Shown piece after piece: positions 56,773-64,000 of a stretch of 64,000 bases of DNA. Both the position numbers and the translations under genes were made by a program. Source of the DNA: Aquibium sp. ELW1220 (GTDB lineage Bacteria; Pseudomonadota; Alphaproteobacteria; Rhizobiales; Rhizobiaceae); contig NZ_JAOAOQ010000017.1 of assembly GCF_030398385.1 (NCBI RefSeq), positions 62,001 through 126,000 of the forward strand, given 5' to 3'. The notes below the pieces were generated by a model. It saw only the letters and a list, made by a program, of their open reading frames with translations, was not told where the DNA came from and did not search any database. The first letter of the stretch is position 1. Every line of letters begins with the position of its first letter.

Positions 56773-57591
56773 TCAGGCCTTGCCCATGTCGTCGACGAAG
56801 CGCTCGAAGACCGGGTCGAAGCGGTCGGGCGAGTCCCAGAACGGCGCGTGGCCCGACTTCTCAAGCACGTGCTTTCTACCTTCCCAGAGGTTCGAGAAGA
56901 CGACCGCTTCCACGAAGTCGGTGTTCACGAACGGCTCGTCCAGCCCGTTCAGGACTGCGATCGGCGGCGTCTTGCCGGCCACGAGCGCGTTCTGGTCGCG
57001 GCCGACGCCCATCGCCAGCTTCTCGAACATCATCCGCCGGGCGCGCCCGTCGGTCCGCGCGACGGTGTCGAGCATGAAGGGTTCGAACGGTTCGCCTGCC
57101 GTGCTGCGCGCGTAGTTCTCCACGTCTTCGGCCGAGAACACCTCTTGGCCGGCCAGGCCCATATGCGGGCTCGGCTTGAAGCCTTCGCCGATCTGTGCCG
57201 GCGAGACCGGGGGCGTGCCAGTGATCATCAGGCCGAGCAGCCCGGGATAGCGGTCGATCATCTCGAGGCCGATATGGCCGCCGAGCGACCAGCCGAACAC
57301 CACGGCCTTCTCGACACCGAGTACCTTCAGTACTTCCGTCATCGCATCGGCATAGCCGACCATGTTGTAGGTCCGGTCGGGATCGACCGCATCGGCCGAA
57401 TCGCCGTGGCCGGGCAGATCGGGCGCGATCAGCCGGAAGCGCTCGCCGAGACGGCCGGTCAGCTGGTTGCGAAATACGGCGCCTGACGAGGAATTGCCGT
57501 GAATAAGCAGGACCGGCGTCCCGCTGCCGCTGCTCTGCCGGACGGCGATCCTGCCGTGGCTCGTGTCGATCGTCGTCTGCGTCATCGTCAT
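56773..57591 (-). CDS. Alpha/beta hydrolase
   Basis: A 272-residue cytosolic alpha/beta hydrolase. The oxyanion HG lies in LLIHGNSSSGAVF, the nucleophile in FGWSLGGHIG, the acid probably in LNGLDEPFVN and the histidine in KSGHAPFWDSPD. It resembles haloalkane-dehalogenase/haloperoxidase- and epoxide-hydrolase-like esterases; the substrate cannot be assigned. ATG 57591 is chosen (GGGGTG upstream). It is divergent from the Liv-type importer by about 200 bp, so a shared function with that importer is possible. Confidence 0.8.
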   Translation of the reverse strand: MTMTQTTIDTSHGRIAVRQSSGSGTPVLLIHGNSSSGAVFRNQLTGRLGERFRLIAPDLPGHGDSADAVDPDRTYNMVGYADAMTEVLKVLGVEKAVVFGWSLGGHIGLEMIDRYPGLLGLMITGTPPVSPAQIGEGFKPSPHMGLAGQEVFSAEDVENYARSTAGEPFEPFMLDTVARTDGRARRMMFEKLAMGVGRDQNALVAGKTPPIAVLNGLDEPFVNTDFVEAVVFSNLWEGRKHVLEKSGHAPFWDSPDRFDPVFERFVDDMGKA

Positions 57592-57787
57592 TGGCACCCC
57601 CATCTGCGTTGCCGGTTGTCCTGCCGACGGCAACTGCACGCTTTCGCGGCACGGTTGCCGCGACGCCTGCCGCGTGTTCGATTCTGTTCGCCAGCCGGTG
57701 AAACCATCTTTTCAAGGAAGAACGCTTGTGCGTAAATTGTCAATCTTTCAACTCCCGGCTCGCGGGAAAGACAGGGGCACTGAAACC

Positions 57788-59041
57788 ATGACGCACAGAT
57801 CCGCACATCGCCGCATCCGGCAGATTCTCCTGGGAACGGCACTCGCGACCGTGTTCTCGGCTGCGAGCATTCCCGCCTTCGCGGATGTCGTCAAGATCGG
57901 CCTCCTGGCCCCGCTCACGGGTCCCGCCGCCGCTGACGGCCAGGAGTTTCAGCGCGGCGCCCAGATGGCGATCGACGAGATGAACGAAGCCGGCGGCATC
58001 GACGGCGACACGTTCGAACTGGTCGTCGGCGACGTCAAGGATCAGTCGTCCGGCAACGTGACCAGCGCCGTGGAGCGACTTCTCGGCGACCCGGACGTGC
58101 ACTTCATGCTGACCGGCTATGCCAGCCTGACGAACTTCGAGATCGACAACATGGCCGAAGCTGGCATGCCCTACATGCTGGCGGCCACCTCGCAGCAGAC
58201 CCGGGACATCATCGCCCCGTCGCCCGAGGATTACATGTGCTGCTGGTCGATGACGCCCTCCTTCGACGCCTACAACACCGACGTCACGCTGTTCGTCGAG
58301 AAGCTGGCGGCCGAGGGCAAGATCACGCTCAAGGACAAGAAGGTTGCCATCATCTCGTCCGACAACGCCTATTCGAAGACCATATCGGAAGGCATGAAGA
58401 AGACCTTCGCCGAGAACGGCTGGACCATCACCGTCGACGAGATCGTGCCGTTCGGCGAGGTCACCGACTGGCGCTCGATCCTGGCCAAGGTGCGCGAGAA
58501 CGTGCCGGACGTCGTGATCAACACCGACTACCTGCCGGGCAACTCGGCCTCGTTCCTGAACCAGTTCATGGAGCAGCCGACGAAGAGCCTCGTCTTCCTG
58601 CAATACGCGCCGAGCGTGCCGGAATTCGTCGAGCTGACCGGCAAGAACTCGACCGGCATCATCTACAACCTGCTCGGCGGTGCGCTGACGACGCCGAAGA
58701 ACCCGCGCGCCGAGGAAGTGGCGACCAAGTTCAAGACCAAGTACGGCGCCGAGAGCGGCACCTACGGAATCGGCCTCTACGAGATGGTCCACGTCTATTT
58801 CGACGCGCTGAAGAAGGCCGGCGATCCCGCCGACCATGAAGCGGTGATGAAGGCGATCAGCGAGACCGACAAGCAGGTCGCTGCCGGCCGCCTCAAGTTC
58901 GACCCGGAGACGCACCTCGCCATGCAGGGCGACGACTTCATCCCGATCACCTTCTTCCAGATCTGGGACGGCGAGCGCACTCTCATTTCGCCGGCGAAGT
59001 ATGCGACGGGCGAGTTCAAGATCCAGCCCTGGATGGAGTAA
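57788..59041 (+). CDS. Liv/amide-type ABC importer, substrate-binding protein
   Basis: A 417-residue periplasmic binding protein of the branched-chain amino acid/urea/amide class (type I fold). It has a cleavable signal (RQILLGTALATVFSAASIPAFA) and begins VVKIGLLAPLTGPAAADGQEFQRGAQMAIDEMNEAGGI, the family opening. First gene of a five-gene importer, starting 196 bp from the divergent hydrolase. The ligand is not predictable by eye; the YMCCWSMTPSFDAYN segment around the pocket is unlike LivJ. Neighbouring deacylase genes suggest an N-acylated amino acid or peptide. Confidence 0.9.
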   Translation: MTHRSAHRRIRQILLGTALATVFSAASIPAFADVVKIGLLAPLTGPAAADGQEFQRGAQMAIDEMNEAGGIDGDTFELVVGDVKDQSSGNVTSAVERLLGDPDVHFMLTGYASLTNFEIDNMAEAGMPYMLAATSQQTRDIIAPSPEDYMCCWSMTPSFDAYNTDVTLFVEKLAAEGKITLKDKKVAIISSDNAYSKTISEGMKKTFAENGWTITVDEIVPFGEVTDWRSILAKVRENVPDVVINTDYLPGNSASFLNQFMEQPTKSLVFLQYAPSVPEFVELTGKNSTGIIYNLLGGALTTPKNPRAEEVATKFKTKYGAESGTYGIGLYEMVHVYFDALKKAGDPADHEAVMKAISETDKQVAAGRLKFDPETHLAMQGDDFIPITFFQIWDGERTLISPAKYATGEFKIQPWME

Positions 59042-59045
59042 GGGC

Positions 59046-59783
59046 GTGGCCCTGCTTCAGGTCGAGGGCGTCTGCAAGGCGTTCGGCTCGCTGAAGGCGG
59101 TGGATGAGGTGTCGTTCACGGTGGCGCCGGGAGAGATCTTCGGCGTCGCCGGGCCGAACGGCAGCGGCAAGAGCACGCTGTTCAACCTCATCACCGGAAT
59201 CCCGTTCGGTCCCGACCGCGGCCGGATCGTCTTCGACGGGATCGATATCCAGGGCCGGCCCGGGCACGCCATCGCGCGCCTGGGTCTGGCGCGCACCTTC
59301 CAGCGCGAGACGAGCTTCGACGGACTGACCGTGTTCGAGAACGTCCTGATCGGTTCGAGCTACGGCAAGCCCGACAGGCCGGCCGCCAAAGCGCGCGACG
59401 CTGCCGCAGAGGCGATCGAATTCGTCGGTCTTTCTGCCCAGTCGTTCGGCCGCCTGGCCGGCGAACTGTCGGTCTTCGACCGAAAATGCCTGATGCTGGC
59501 GACCGCGATCGCGATGGAGCCGAGGATGCTGCTTCTGGACGAACCGGCTTCGAGCCTGACGCGCCCGGAGATCGAGACGTCGATCGGCCTGATCCGGCGA
59601 ACGGCGGCGCGCGGCATTACCATCGTCCTGATCGAGCACGTGCTGACCTTCCTGATGAGCCTGTCGCAGCACCTCCTCGTGCTGAACCAGGGCCGGGTGC
59701 TCGCGGCCGGCGACCCCGCGGCGGTGATCGCGGACGAACGGGTCGTGGAAGCCTATCTCGGCACGCGGAGAGCGGCGGCGTGA
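59046..59783 (+). CDS. Liv-type ABC ATPase (LivG-like) with degenerate signature
   Basis: A 245-residue ATPase. Walker A is GPNGSGKST, the Q-loop ARTFQRETSF, Walker B MLLLDEPASSLT and the H-loop LIEHV. The ABC signature, normally LS[YG]GQ, reads LSVFDRK, so the glycine and glutamine/glutamate positions are lost. In the dimer with the next ATPase, one composite site would lack a normal signature. GTG 59046 follows the binding-protein stop by four bases, with GGAG upstream. The stop overlaps the next start (GTGA). Confidence 0.87.
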   Translation: MALLQVEGVCKAFGSLKAVDEVSFTVAPGEIFGVAGPNGSGKSTLFNLITGIPFGPDRGRIVFDGIDIQGRPGHAIARLGLARTFQRETSFDGLTVFENVLIGSSYGKPDRPAAKARDAAAEAIEFVGLSAQSFGRLAGELSVFDRKCLMLATAIAMEPRMLLLDEPASSLTRPEIETSIGLIRRTAARGITIVLIEHVLTFLMSLSQHLLVLNQGRVLAAGDPAAVIADERVVEAYLGTRRAAA

Positions 59784-60505
59784 CACCCATCCTGACCGTC
59801 GAAGGGATCACGGCCGGGTATGGCCGCGTGACCGTTCTGAACGACATGTCGCTGGAGGCCGGCCGCCATGGCAATGTCGGCTTCTTCGGACCGAACGGAC
59901 ACGGCAAGACGACGCTGCTGCGCGTCGTTTCCGGCCTGCTTAGGCCGAAGGCCGGACGCATCGTGTTCGATGGCGAAGATATCACCGGCAAGAGCGCTCG
60001 CGCCATCGTCGGCGCCGGGCTGATCCACGTGCCGCAGGGCAACCGGATCTTTCCCGACCTGACGATCGCGGACTGCATGTCGCTCGGCGCCTATTCGGCG
60101 CGCGCCCGGCCGCACGAGGCGGAAAACCGCGAGAAGGTCGTCGCGCTGTTTCCGAAGATCGCCGAGCGCTGGCGCCAGCGGGTGCGCACGCTGTCGGGGG
60201 GCGAGCGACAGATGGTATCGATCGGCACCGCGCTGATGAGCCATCCGCGCCTGCTGATCCTGGACGAGCCGACGCTCGGCCTCGCGCCCAGGATCAAGGA
60301 CGAACTCTGCGCCTCGGTCCTGGACATATCGAAGGGCGGCGTGCCCCTTATCGTCGTCGAACAGGACATCGAATTCCTGCTCGAACTGTGCCGGCAGCTC
60401 TACCTGATCAACCACGGCACCGTCGCGACGGAGATCAAGCCGGGCGAGAGCATTGCCCATGCCGAAATTATGTCGATGTATTTCGGCCAGCACCAGGACC
60501 ATTGA
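59780..60505 (+). CDS. Liv-type ABC ATPase (LivF-like)
   Basis: A 241-residue ATPase with all motifs intact: Walker A GPNGHGKTT, Q-loop VPQGNRIFPDLTI, signature LSGGERQMVSIG, Walker B LLILDEPTLGLAP and H-loop VEQD. GTG 59780 overlaps the previous stop. Its own stop overlaps the ATG of the permease gene. It pairs with the LivG-like subunit whose signature is degenerate. Confidence 0.92.
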   Translation: MTPILTVEGITAGYGRVTVLNDMSLEAGRHGNVGFFGPNGHGKTTLLRVVSGLLRPKAGRIVFDGEDITGKSARAIVGAGLIHVPQGNRIFPDLTIADCMSLGAYSARARPHEAENREKVVALFPKIAERWRQRVRTLSGGERQMVSIGTALMSHPRLLILDEPTLGLAPRIKDELCASVLDISKGGVPLIVVEQDIEFLLELCRQLYLINHGTVATEIKPGESIAHAEIMSMYFGQHQDH

Positions 60506-61380
60506 TGGGCGCACTCGCGGAAATCCTGTTCGGAGGCCTGTTCCAGGGCTCGCTCTACGCCATGATGGCCGTGGGACTGGCCCTGGTCTGGACCACGATC
60601 GGCGTGTTCAACTTCAGCCACGGCGTGTTCATGATGCTCGGCGCCTATTTCGCCTGGCAGCTGGTCGAGGTGGGGCTGCATCCGGCCGCGGCCTTCCCGC
60701 TCGCCGTGCTGGCGACGGCTGGTGTCGGCTGGCTGCTGCAGGCCGCCGTCGTGCGGCCGCTGATCGGCCGCGCCAACCTCGTCCTCGTGGTCGTGATCAC
60801 CACGCTGGCGGCCGGCTCGCTGATCGAGAACGGCGTGCTAGAGATCTGGGGGCCGCGATCCAAGCAGCTGCCGCCGCTCGTCGACGGAAACACCATGATC
60901 GGCAGCATCGGCGTCTCGCTGCACCAGATCGCCATCATCGTCGTCACGCCGCTCATCCTCGGCGCGCTGTGGATGTTTCTCACGCGCACGCGCCTCGGCC
61001 TGGCGCTGCGCGCAGTGGCGCAGAACGAGGACGCGAGCCAACTCGTCGGGCTGAACGTCACAGCGCTCTACGGGCTCGCCTTCGCGATTGCCGCGGGGCT
61101 CGCCTGCCTCGCCGGCATCTTCATGGGCGGATACCGCTTCATGTCGCCGGTCATGGGCGCCGACCCGCTGCTCAAGGCGCTGATCGTGGTTGTCTTCGGC
61201 GGCATATCGAGCATTTCGGGACCTATCTTCGCTGCCTACCTGATCGGCTTCTTCGAAGCGGCCTGCAGCTACTATTTCGGTCTCTACTGGACGCCCGCGC
61301 TGCTTTTTGCCGTGCTGATCCTGACGCTGATGGTGCGTCCGGAGGGCATATTCTCGAGCCGCGGCCGGGGGCTGGCATGA
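60505..61380 (+). CDS. Liv-type ABC permease (LivH-like)
   Basis: A 291-residue permease with about eight helices. LFQGSLYAMMAVGLALVWTTIGVFNFSHGVFMMLGAY is the LivH signature region, and TRLGLALRAVAQNEDASQLVGLNV is the cytoplasmic EAA-like loop that contacts the ATPases. The start overlaps the LivF-like stop and the stop overlaps the start of the next permease, so the whole importer is translationally chained. Confidence 0.93.
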   Translation: MGALAEILFGGLFQGSLYAMMAVGLALVWTTIGVFNFSHGVFMMLGAYFAWQLVEVGLHPAAAFPLAVLATAGVGWLLQAAVVRPLIGRANLVLVVVITTLAAGSLIENGVLEIWGPRSKQLPPLVDGNTMIGSIGVSLHQIAIIVVTPLILGALWMFLTRTRLGLALRAVAQNEDASQLVGLNVTALYGLAFAIAAGLACLAGIFMGGYRFMSPVMGADPLLKALIVVVFGGISSISGPIFAAYLIGFFEAACSYYFGLYWTPALLFAVLILTLMVRPEGIFSSRGRGLA

Positions 61381-62384
61381 TGGACCCGATCAAGCGAAAC
61401 GTCCGCGCGCCGGGACGCACCCCCTGGCAGCGGGAAGCCGCCGGCTTCATGCTCGGCTTCGCGGTGCTGGCGCTCCTGCCCTTCGTCTTCGCCGACAGCT
61501 ACAGCCGGCACATCCTCATCATGGCGTTCATCTACGCCATCGTGGCGTCGAACTGGGATCTGAGCCTCGGCTATGGCGGTGTCTTCAACTTCGGGCACCT
61601 GGCGTTGTTCGGCATCGGCGTCTATGCCTATGCGCTGCTGACCAAGCTCGCGGGACTCGACCCCTGGCTTGCGCTGGTGGCGAGCGGTGTGGTGGCGACG
61701 CTGGCAGCCGTGATCGTCACCATCCCGATCCTGCGGCTGAAGGGCATCTATATCATCCTGGTGACCTTCGGCTTCGCCCAGCTGGTGATGCAGGTGATCA
61801 TCAGCCAGTCGGAGCTCACCGGCGGCACGCAGGGCATCGTCCGGATCCCCGGCCTCTACCTCTTCGACCACAACATGGTGCGGGACGCCAAGATCGGCTA
61901 TTTCGGCATCGCGCTAGGGCTGCTGGCGGCGAGCACGATCTTCCTGCGGATGCTCGTCCGCTCGCGCACCGGCGCAAGCATCGTGGCGCTGCGCGACAAC
62001 GAGGAATATGCGATCAGCCGCGGCGTCTCGCTGGTGCGCCAGCGCCTGATCACGCTGGCGGCGAGCGCCTTCTTCACCGGGATCGCGGGGGCTTTCTACG
62101 CCGCCTACCAGCGCAACGCCTCGATCGACGTGTTCGGCATGAGCCTGGCAACGATCGTCCTGTCGATGGTGCTGCTCGGCGGCACCGGCACGATCTACGG
62201 CGCCATCATCGCCTCGTTCGTGCTCACCTTCTTCGGCGAGGCCATGGCCGATTTCGGCGCATGGCGGCCGATGATCACCGCCGTGCTCATCATCGTCGTG
62301 ATGCTGGTCTATCCGAGCGGTCTGGTCGGCATGATCCAGGCGGCCTGGGCCGGCCTCACCGGGCGGCTGAAGCGCCCGGCCTGA
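61377..62384 (+). CDS. Liv-type ABC permease (LivM-like)
   Basis: A 335-residue permease with about ten helices. It carries the LivM hallmarks SNWDLSLGYGGVFNFGHLALFGIGVYAYALL and RSRTGASIVALRDNEEYAISRGVSL (coupling loop). Two adjacent ATGs (61377, 61380) can start it. Last gene of the importer; a perfect hairpin begins at the base after the stop. Confidence 0.92.
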   Translation: MMDPIKRNVRAPGRTPWQREAAGFMLGFAVLALLPFVFADSYSRHILIMAFIYAIVASNWDLSLGYGGVFNFGHLALFGIGVYAYALLTKLAGLDPWLALVASGVVATLAAVIVTIPILRLKGIYIILVTFGFAQLVMQVIISQSELTGGTQGIVRIPGLYLFDHNMVRDAKIGYFGIALGLLAASTIFLRMLVRSRTGASIVALRDNEEYAISRGVSLVRQRLITLAASAFFTGIAGAFYAAYQRNASIDVFGMSLATIVLSMVLLGGTGTIYGAIIASFVLTFFGEAMADFGAWRPMITAVLIIVVMLVYPSGLVGMIQAAWAGLTGRLKRPA

Positions 62385-62405
62385 GGCATCCGCTCTGCGG
62401 ATGCC
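62385..62405 (+). terminator. Hairpin at the end of the Liv-type importer operon
   Basis: Perfect 9-bp stem GGCATCCGC/GCGGATGCC with a TCT loop, starting immediately after the LivM-like stop codon. There is no T-run, so it may act as a Rho-linked or 3'-end-protecting structure. Confidence 0.55.
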
Positions 62406-62423
62406 GAAACAGTCGATGCTGAC

Positions 62424-62442
62424 GCGTCCGCTCAGCGGACGC
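62424..62442 (-). terminator. Hairpin at the end of the M20 deacylase gene
   Basis: Perfect 8-bp stem GCGTCCGC/GCGGACGC whose 3-base loop is exactly the stop codon of the minus-strand deacylase. Together with the hairpin at 62385-62405 it forms a back-to-back pair between converging genes. Confidence 0.5.
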
Positions 62443-63748
62443 CGCACCAGTCGATGATGGTCGCGGCAATGACCTTGGTGGTCTCGACGAGCGACTCGAT
62501 GTCGACATATTCGTCCTTGCCGTGAAAGCCGTCGCCCGACGCGCCGAAGATGACGCCGTCGACGCCGGCCCCGGCATAGTGCGCGGCATCGCAGACCGCC
62601 ACGAAGCCCTTGATCGCCGGCTTTCTGCCGATCGCGCCCTTGCGCGCAACGAGCGATGTCACCAGCGGATGGTCAACGGAGGTGTTCATCGGCGGGAAGT
62701 GCAGCCCGCCGAGTTCCCACTGGATCGTCGGCGGATTGTGGCGCATCCAGGCGTCGGTCTGCGCGAAATGATGCACGAAGGCCTCGAAGTCGCGGCGGAT
62801 GTCCGCTGCGCTCTCGTTCGGCAGGAACTTCATGTCGAGATCGATCACTGCGACGTCCGGGATGATCGCCGGGTTGGTCATGATGTTCGGCAGGCCGTTC
62901 GCGCCCAGTCCCGCGCCGCCGTGAATCACGCCCGGATTGATGGTGTTGACGCCGAGCGGGACCAGCGGGTGCGAGCGCGCGCGAGCGCGGTCGAGCTCGT
63001 AATGGCGCAGCGCCGTCAGGAAGCGCGTGGCAAGCTCGATGGCGTTGACGCCCGGTTCGAGACGGCCGACCTCGTGCGCCTGCGGATAAATCTCGTTGTA
63101 GCGCCACCCGGCATGCGCCGCCCGGCCCCGGATCGTGACGCGCACCCATTCGAGGCCGCCTTCGGCGGGCAGCACGTCGCCCCAGGTGGGCTCGGCGACC
63201 AGGACGGCCCTTGCGAGCTTGCCGCGCTTCACCGCGTCCATGGCGCCGAAACCGCCGGATTCCTCGTCGACGACCGAGTGGATCGCCAGCCGACCGTCGA
63301 GCGCGATGCCGGCGTTGCGGATGGCGCGGGCAGCCGCGATGCAGGCGGCGACGCCGCTCTTCATGTCGATGGCGCCGCGTCCGTAGAGCCGCCCGTCGAC
63401 GATGTCGCCGCCGAACGGATCGACCGACCAGTCCTTCGCGGCGCCCACCGGCACGACGTCGATGTGGCCGCAGAGGATAAGGCTCTTCTCCTCCGAGCCT
63501 GCCCACTCGCCGACGAGGTTGGGGCGTCCGGGCAGGGCGTCCCACTGTTCAGTGGCGAAGCCCTGCTGCTTCAGGATCGGCTCCAGCAGCGCCTGAACCT
63601 CCGTCTCCCTGTTGATCTCCGGATCGGGCTCGAACTTCGGGTTGACGGAGGGTATGCGCACCATGTCGCGGGTCAGGCCGATGACCCAGTCGCGGTCTTT
63701 CTCGATGGCCGCCTGCACGCCTGCAATGATGTCTTCGGTGTTCGCCAT
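62432..63748 (-). CDS. M20-family ArgE/DapE-type deacylase
   Basis: A 438-residue zinc peptidase/deacylase of the M20 family. Metal motifs: GHIDVVPVG (first ligand and catalytic Asp), YGRGAIDMKSG (bridging Asp), DEESGG (catalytic Glu pair) and AEPT; the last histidine is in GDGFHGKDEYVD. A dimerisation domain fills the middle (about residues 200-320). It removes acyl groups from amino acids or cleaves small peptides; relatives are acetylornithine deacetylase and succinyl-diaminopimelate desuccinylase. GAGG precedes ATG 63748. It sits between an importer and an N-formylglutamate amidohydrolase-like gene, pointing to N-acyl amino acid use. Confidence 0.9.
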   Translation of the reverse strand: MANTEDIIAGVQAAIEKDRDWVIGLTRDMVRIPSVNPKFEPDPEINRETEVQALLEPILKQQGFATEQWDALPGRPNLVGEWAGSEEKSLILCGHIDVVPVGAAKDWSVDPFGGDIVDGRLYGRGAIDMKSGVAACIAAARAIRNAGIALDGRLAIHSVVDEESGGFGAMDAVKRGKLARAVLVAEPTWGDVLPAEGGLEWVRVTIRGRAAHAGWRYNEIYPQAHEVGRLEPGVNAIELATRFLTALRHYELDRARARSHPLVPLGVNTINPGVIHGGAGLGANGLPNIMTNPAIIPDVAVIDLDMKFLPNESAADIRRDFEAFVHHFAQTDAWMRHNPPTIQWELGGLHFPPMNTSVDHPLVTSLVARKGAIGRKPAIKGFVAVCDAAHYAGAGVDGVIFGASGDGFHGKDEYVDIESLVETTKVIAATIIDWCGVR

Positions 63749-63794
63749 GTCTTCATCCTCTTCCCTGGCCTCACGGCCGTGTGCGATCATGCCG

Positions 63795-64000
63795 TCAGAG
63801 CACCTCGGCCAGCCGGCGGGTCCAGTCGCGGATGCCGTCTCCATCCGATATCAGGTCGTTGCGGACCTCGATCAGCAGGGCAGGGCTGCCGCGATCGGTG
63901 CCGTGCACCGGGATCGCGTAGTCGCTCGCGCGGTCGATCTCGTAGGGCACGTTCTTACCCACGATCAGTGCCAAGTCGCGCGCCAGCCCTTCCATCACGC
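63795..64000 (-). CDS. N-formylglutamate amidohydrolase-like protein, C-terminal part (partial)
   Basis: The 3' end of a minus-strand gene that continues past the window. The 67 visible residues end PYEIDRASDYAIPVHGTDRGSPALLIEVRNDLISD-type, a clear C-terminal signature of the N-formylglutamate amidohydrolase (FGase/HutG-like) family. That family hydrolyses N-formyl or related N-acyl amino acids. It lies 46 bp upstream of the M20 deacylase on the same strand, so the two are probably co-transcribed. Confidence 0.82.
   Translation of the reverse strand, partial: VMEGLARDLALIVGKNVPYEIDRASDYAIPVHGTDRGSPALLIEVRNDLISDGDGIRDWTRRLAEVL

Overview
The window is a GC-rich, gene-dense chromosomal segment of an alphaproteobacterium, most probably Hyphomicrobiales (Rhizobiales) of the Phyllobacteriaceae/Rhizobiaceae type. 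The evidence is a phosphatidylcholine synthase, a class II (Cys-type) KdsA, a LiuR-type MerR operator, a rhizobial RpoH1-type promoter in front of hspQ, and an arsenite oxidase locus arranged as in Agrobacterium and Rhizobium sp. NT-26. I see no rRNA, CRISPR array, prophage, transposase or integrase. Start codons were chosen from Shine-Dalgarno spacing and family length. Several genes appear to begin with TTG or GTG.

Layout. 1-7.7 kb: end of a small gene, kdsA, ilvA (minus), two tandem trkH potassium permease genes, adenine deaminase (minus) and a small membrane protein. 8.0-17.4 kb: a GGDEF gene, then the arsenite oxidation locus. aioX-aioS-aioR run leftwards and aioB-aioA-moeA run rightwards from a shared 242-bp control region. 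That region holds a textbook sigma-54 promoter and two identical half-site palindromes 33 bp apart. tRNA-Leu(TAA) lies just beyond moeA. 17.7-24.8 kb: housekeeping and stress genes (two alpha/beta hydrolases, wrbA, a MoCF-domain protein, a universal stress protein, a GPH-like transporter, an SDR). 24.9-28.1 kb: a ChrR-like cupin, cysK-alaX and a LiuR-like MerR regulator. 28.1-37.6 kb: isoprenylcysteine-methyltransferase-like and DUF1624 membrane proteins, MFS transporters, a Rieske oxygenase, an FAH/SDR pair, an LpxH-like phosphoesterase and a dipeptide epimerase.

37.7-42.2 kb: a four-gene Mla/MCE lipid transport operon (permease with STAS domain, ATPase, long MCE protein, outer-membrane lipoprotein). 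42.4-51.2 kb: dnaE, hspQ, an AEC carrier, a UbiH-type hydroxylase, a DUF1326 protein, phosphatidylcholine synthase and a quinone oxidoreductase. 51.3-56.1 kb: a BMP-family (nucleoside-type) ABC importer closed by a strong terminator. 56.2-64 kb: a DUF3833 protein, an alpha/beta hydrolase, a complete Liv-type ABC importer, and, convergent to it, an M20 deacylase and an N-formylglutamate amidohydrolase-like gene that runs off the end.

The most interesting system is the arsenite-sensing and oxidising locus. AioX binds arsenite in the periplasm and signals to the AioS kinase, AioS phosphorylates AioR, and AioR should drive the sigma-54 promoter of aioBA-moeA from the paired palindromes. Unlike the described Agrobacterium locus, there is no cytochrome c gene between aioA and the molybdenum-cofactor gene. 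Other points of interest are a Liv-type ATPase with a broken ABC signature, a ChrR-like protein without its zinc cysteines or a sigma partner, an SDR without its catalytic Tyr/Lys, and an 18-bp tandem repeat that regenerates in-frame stops after wrbA.
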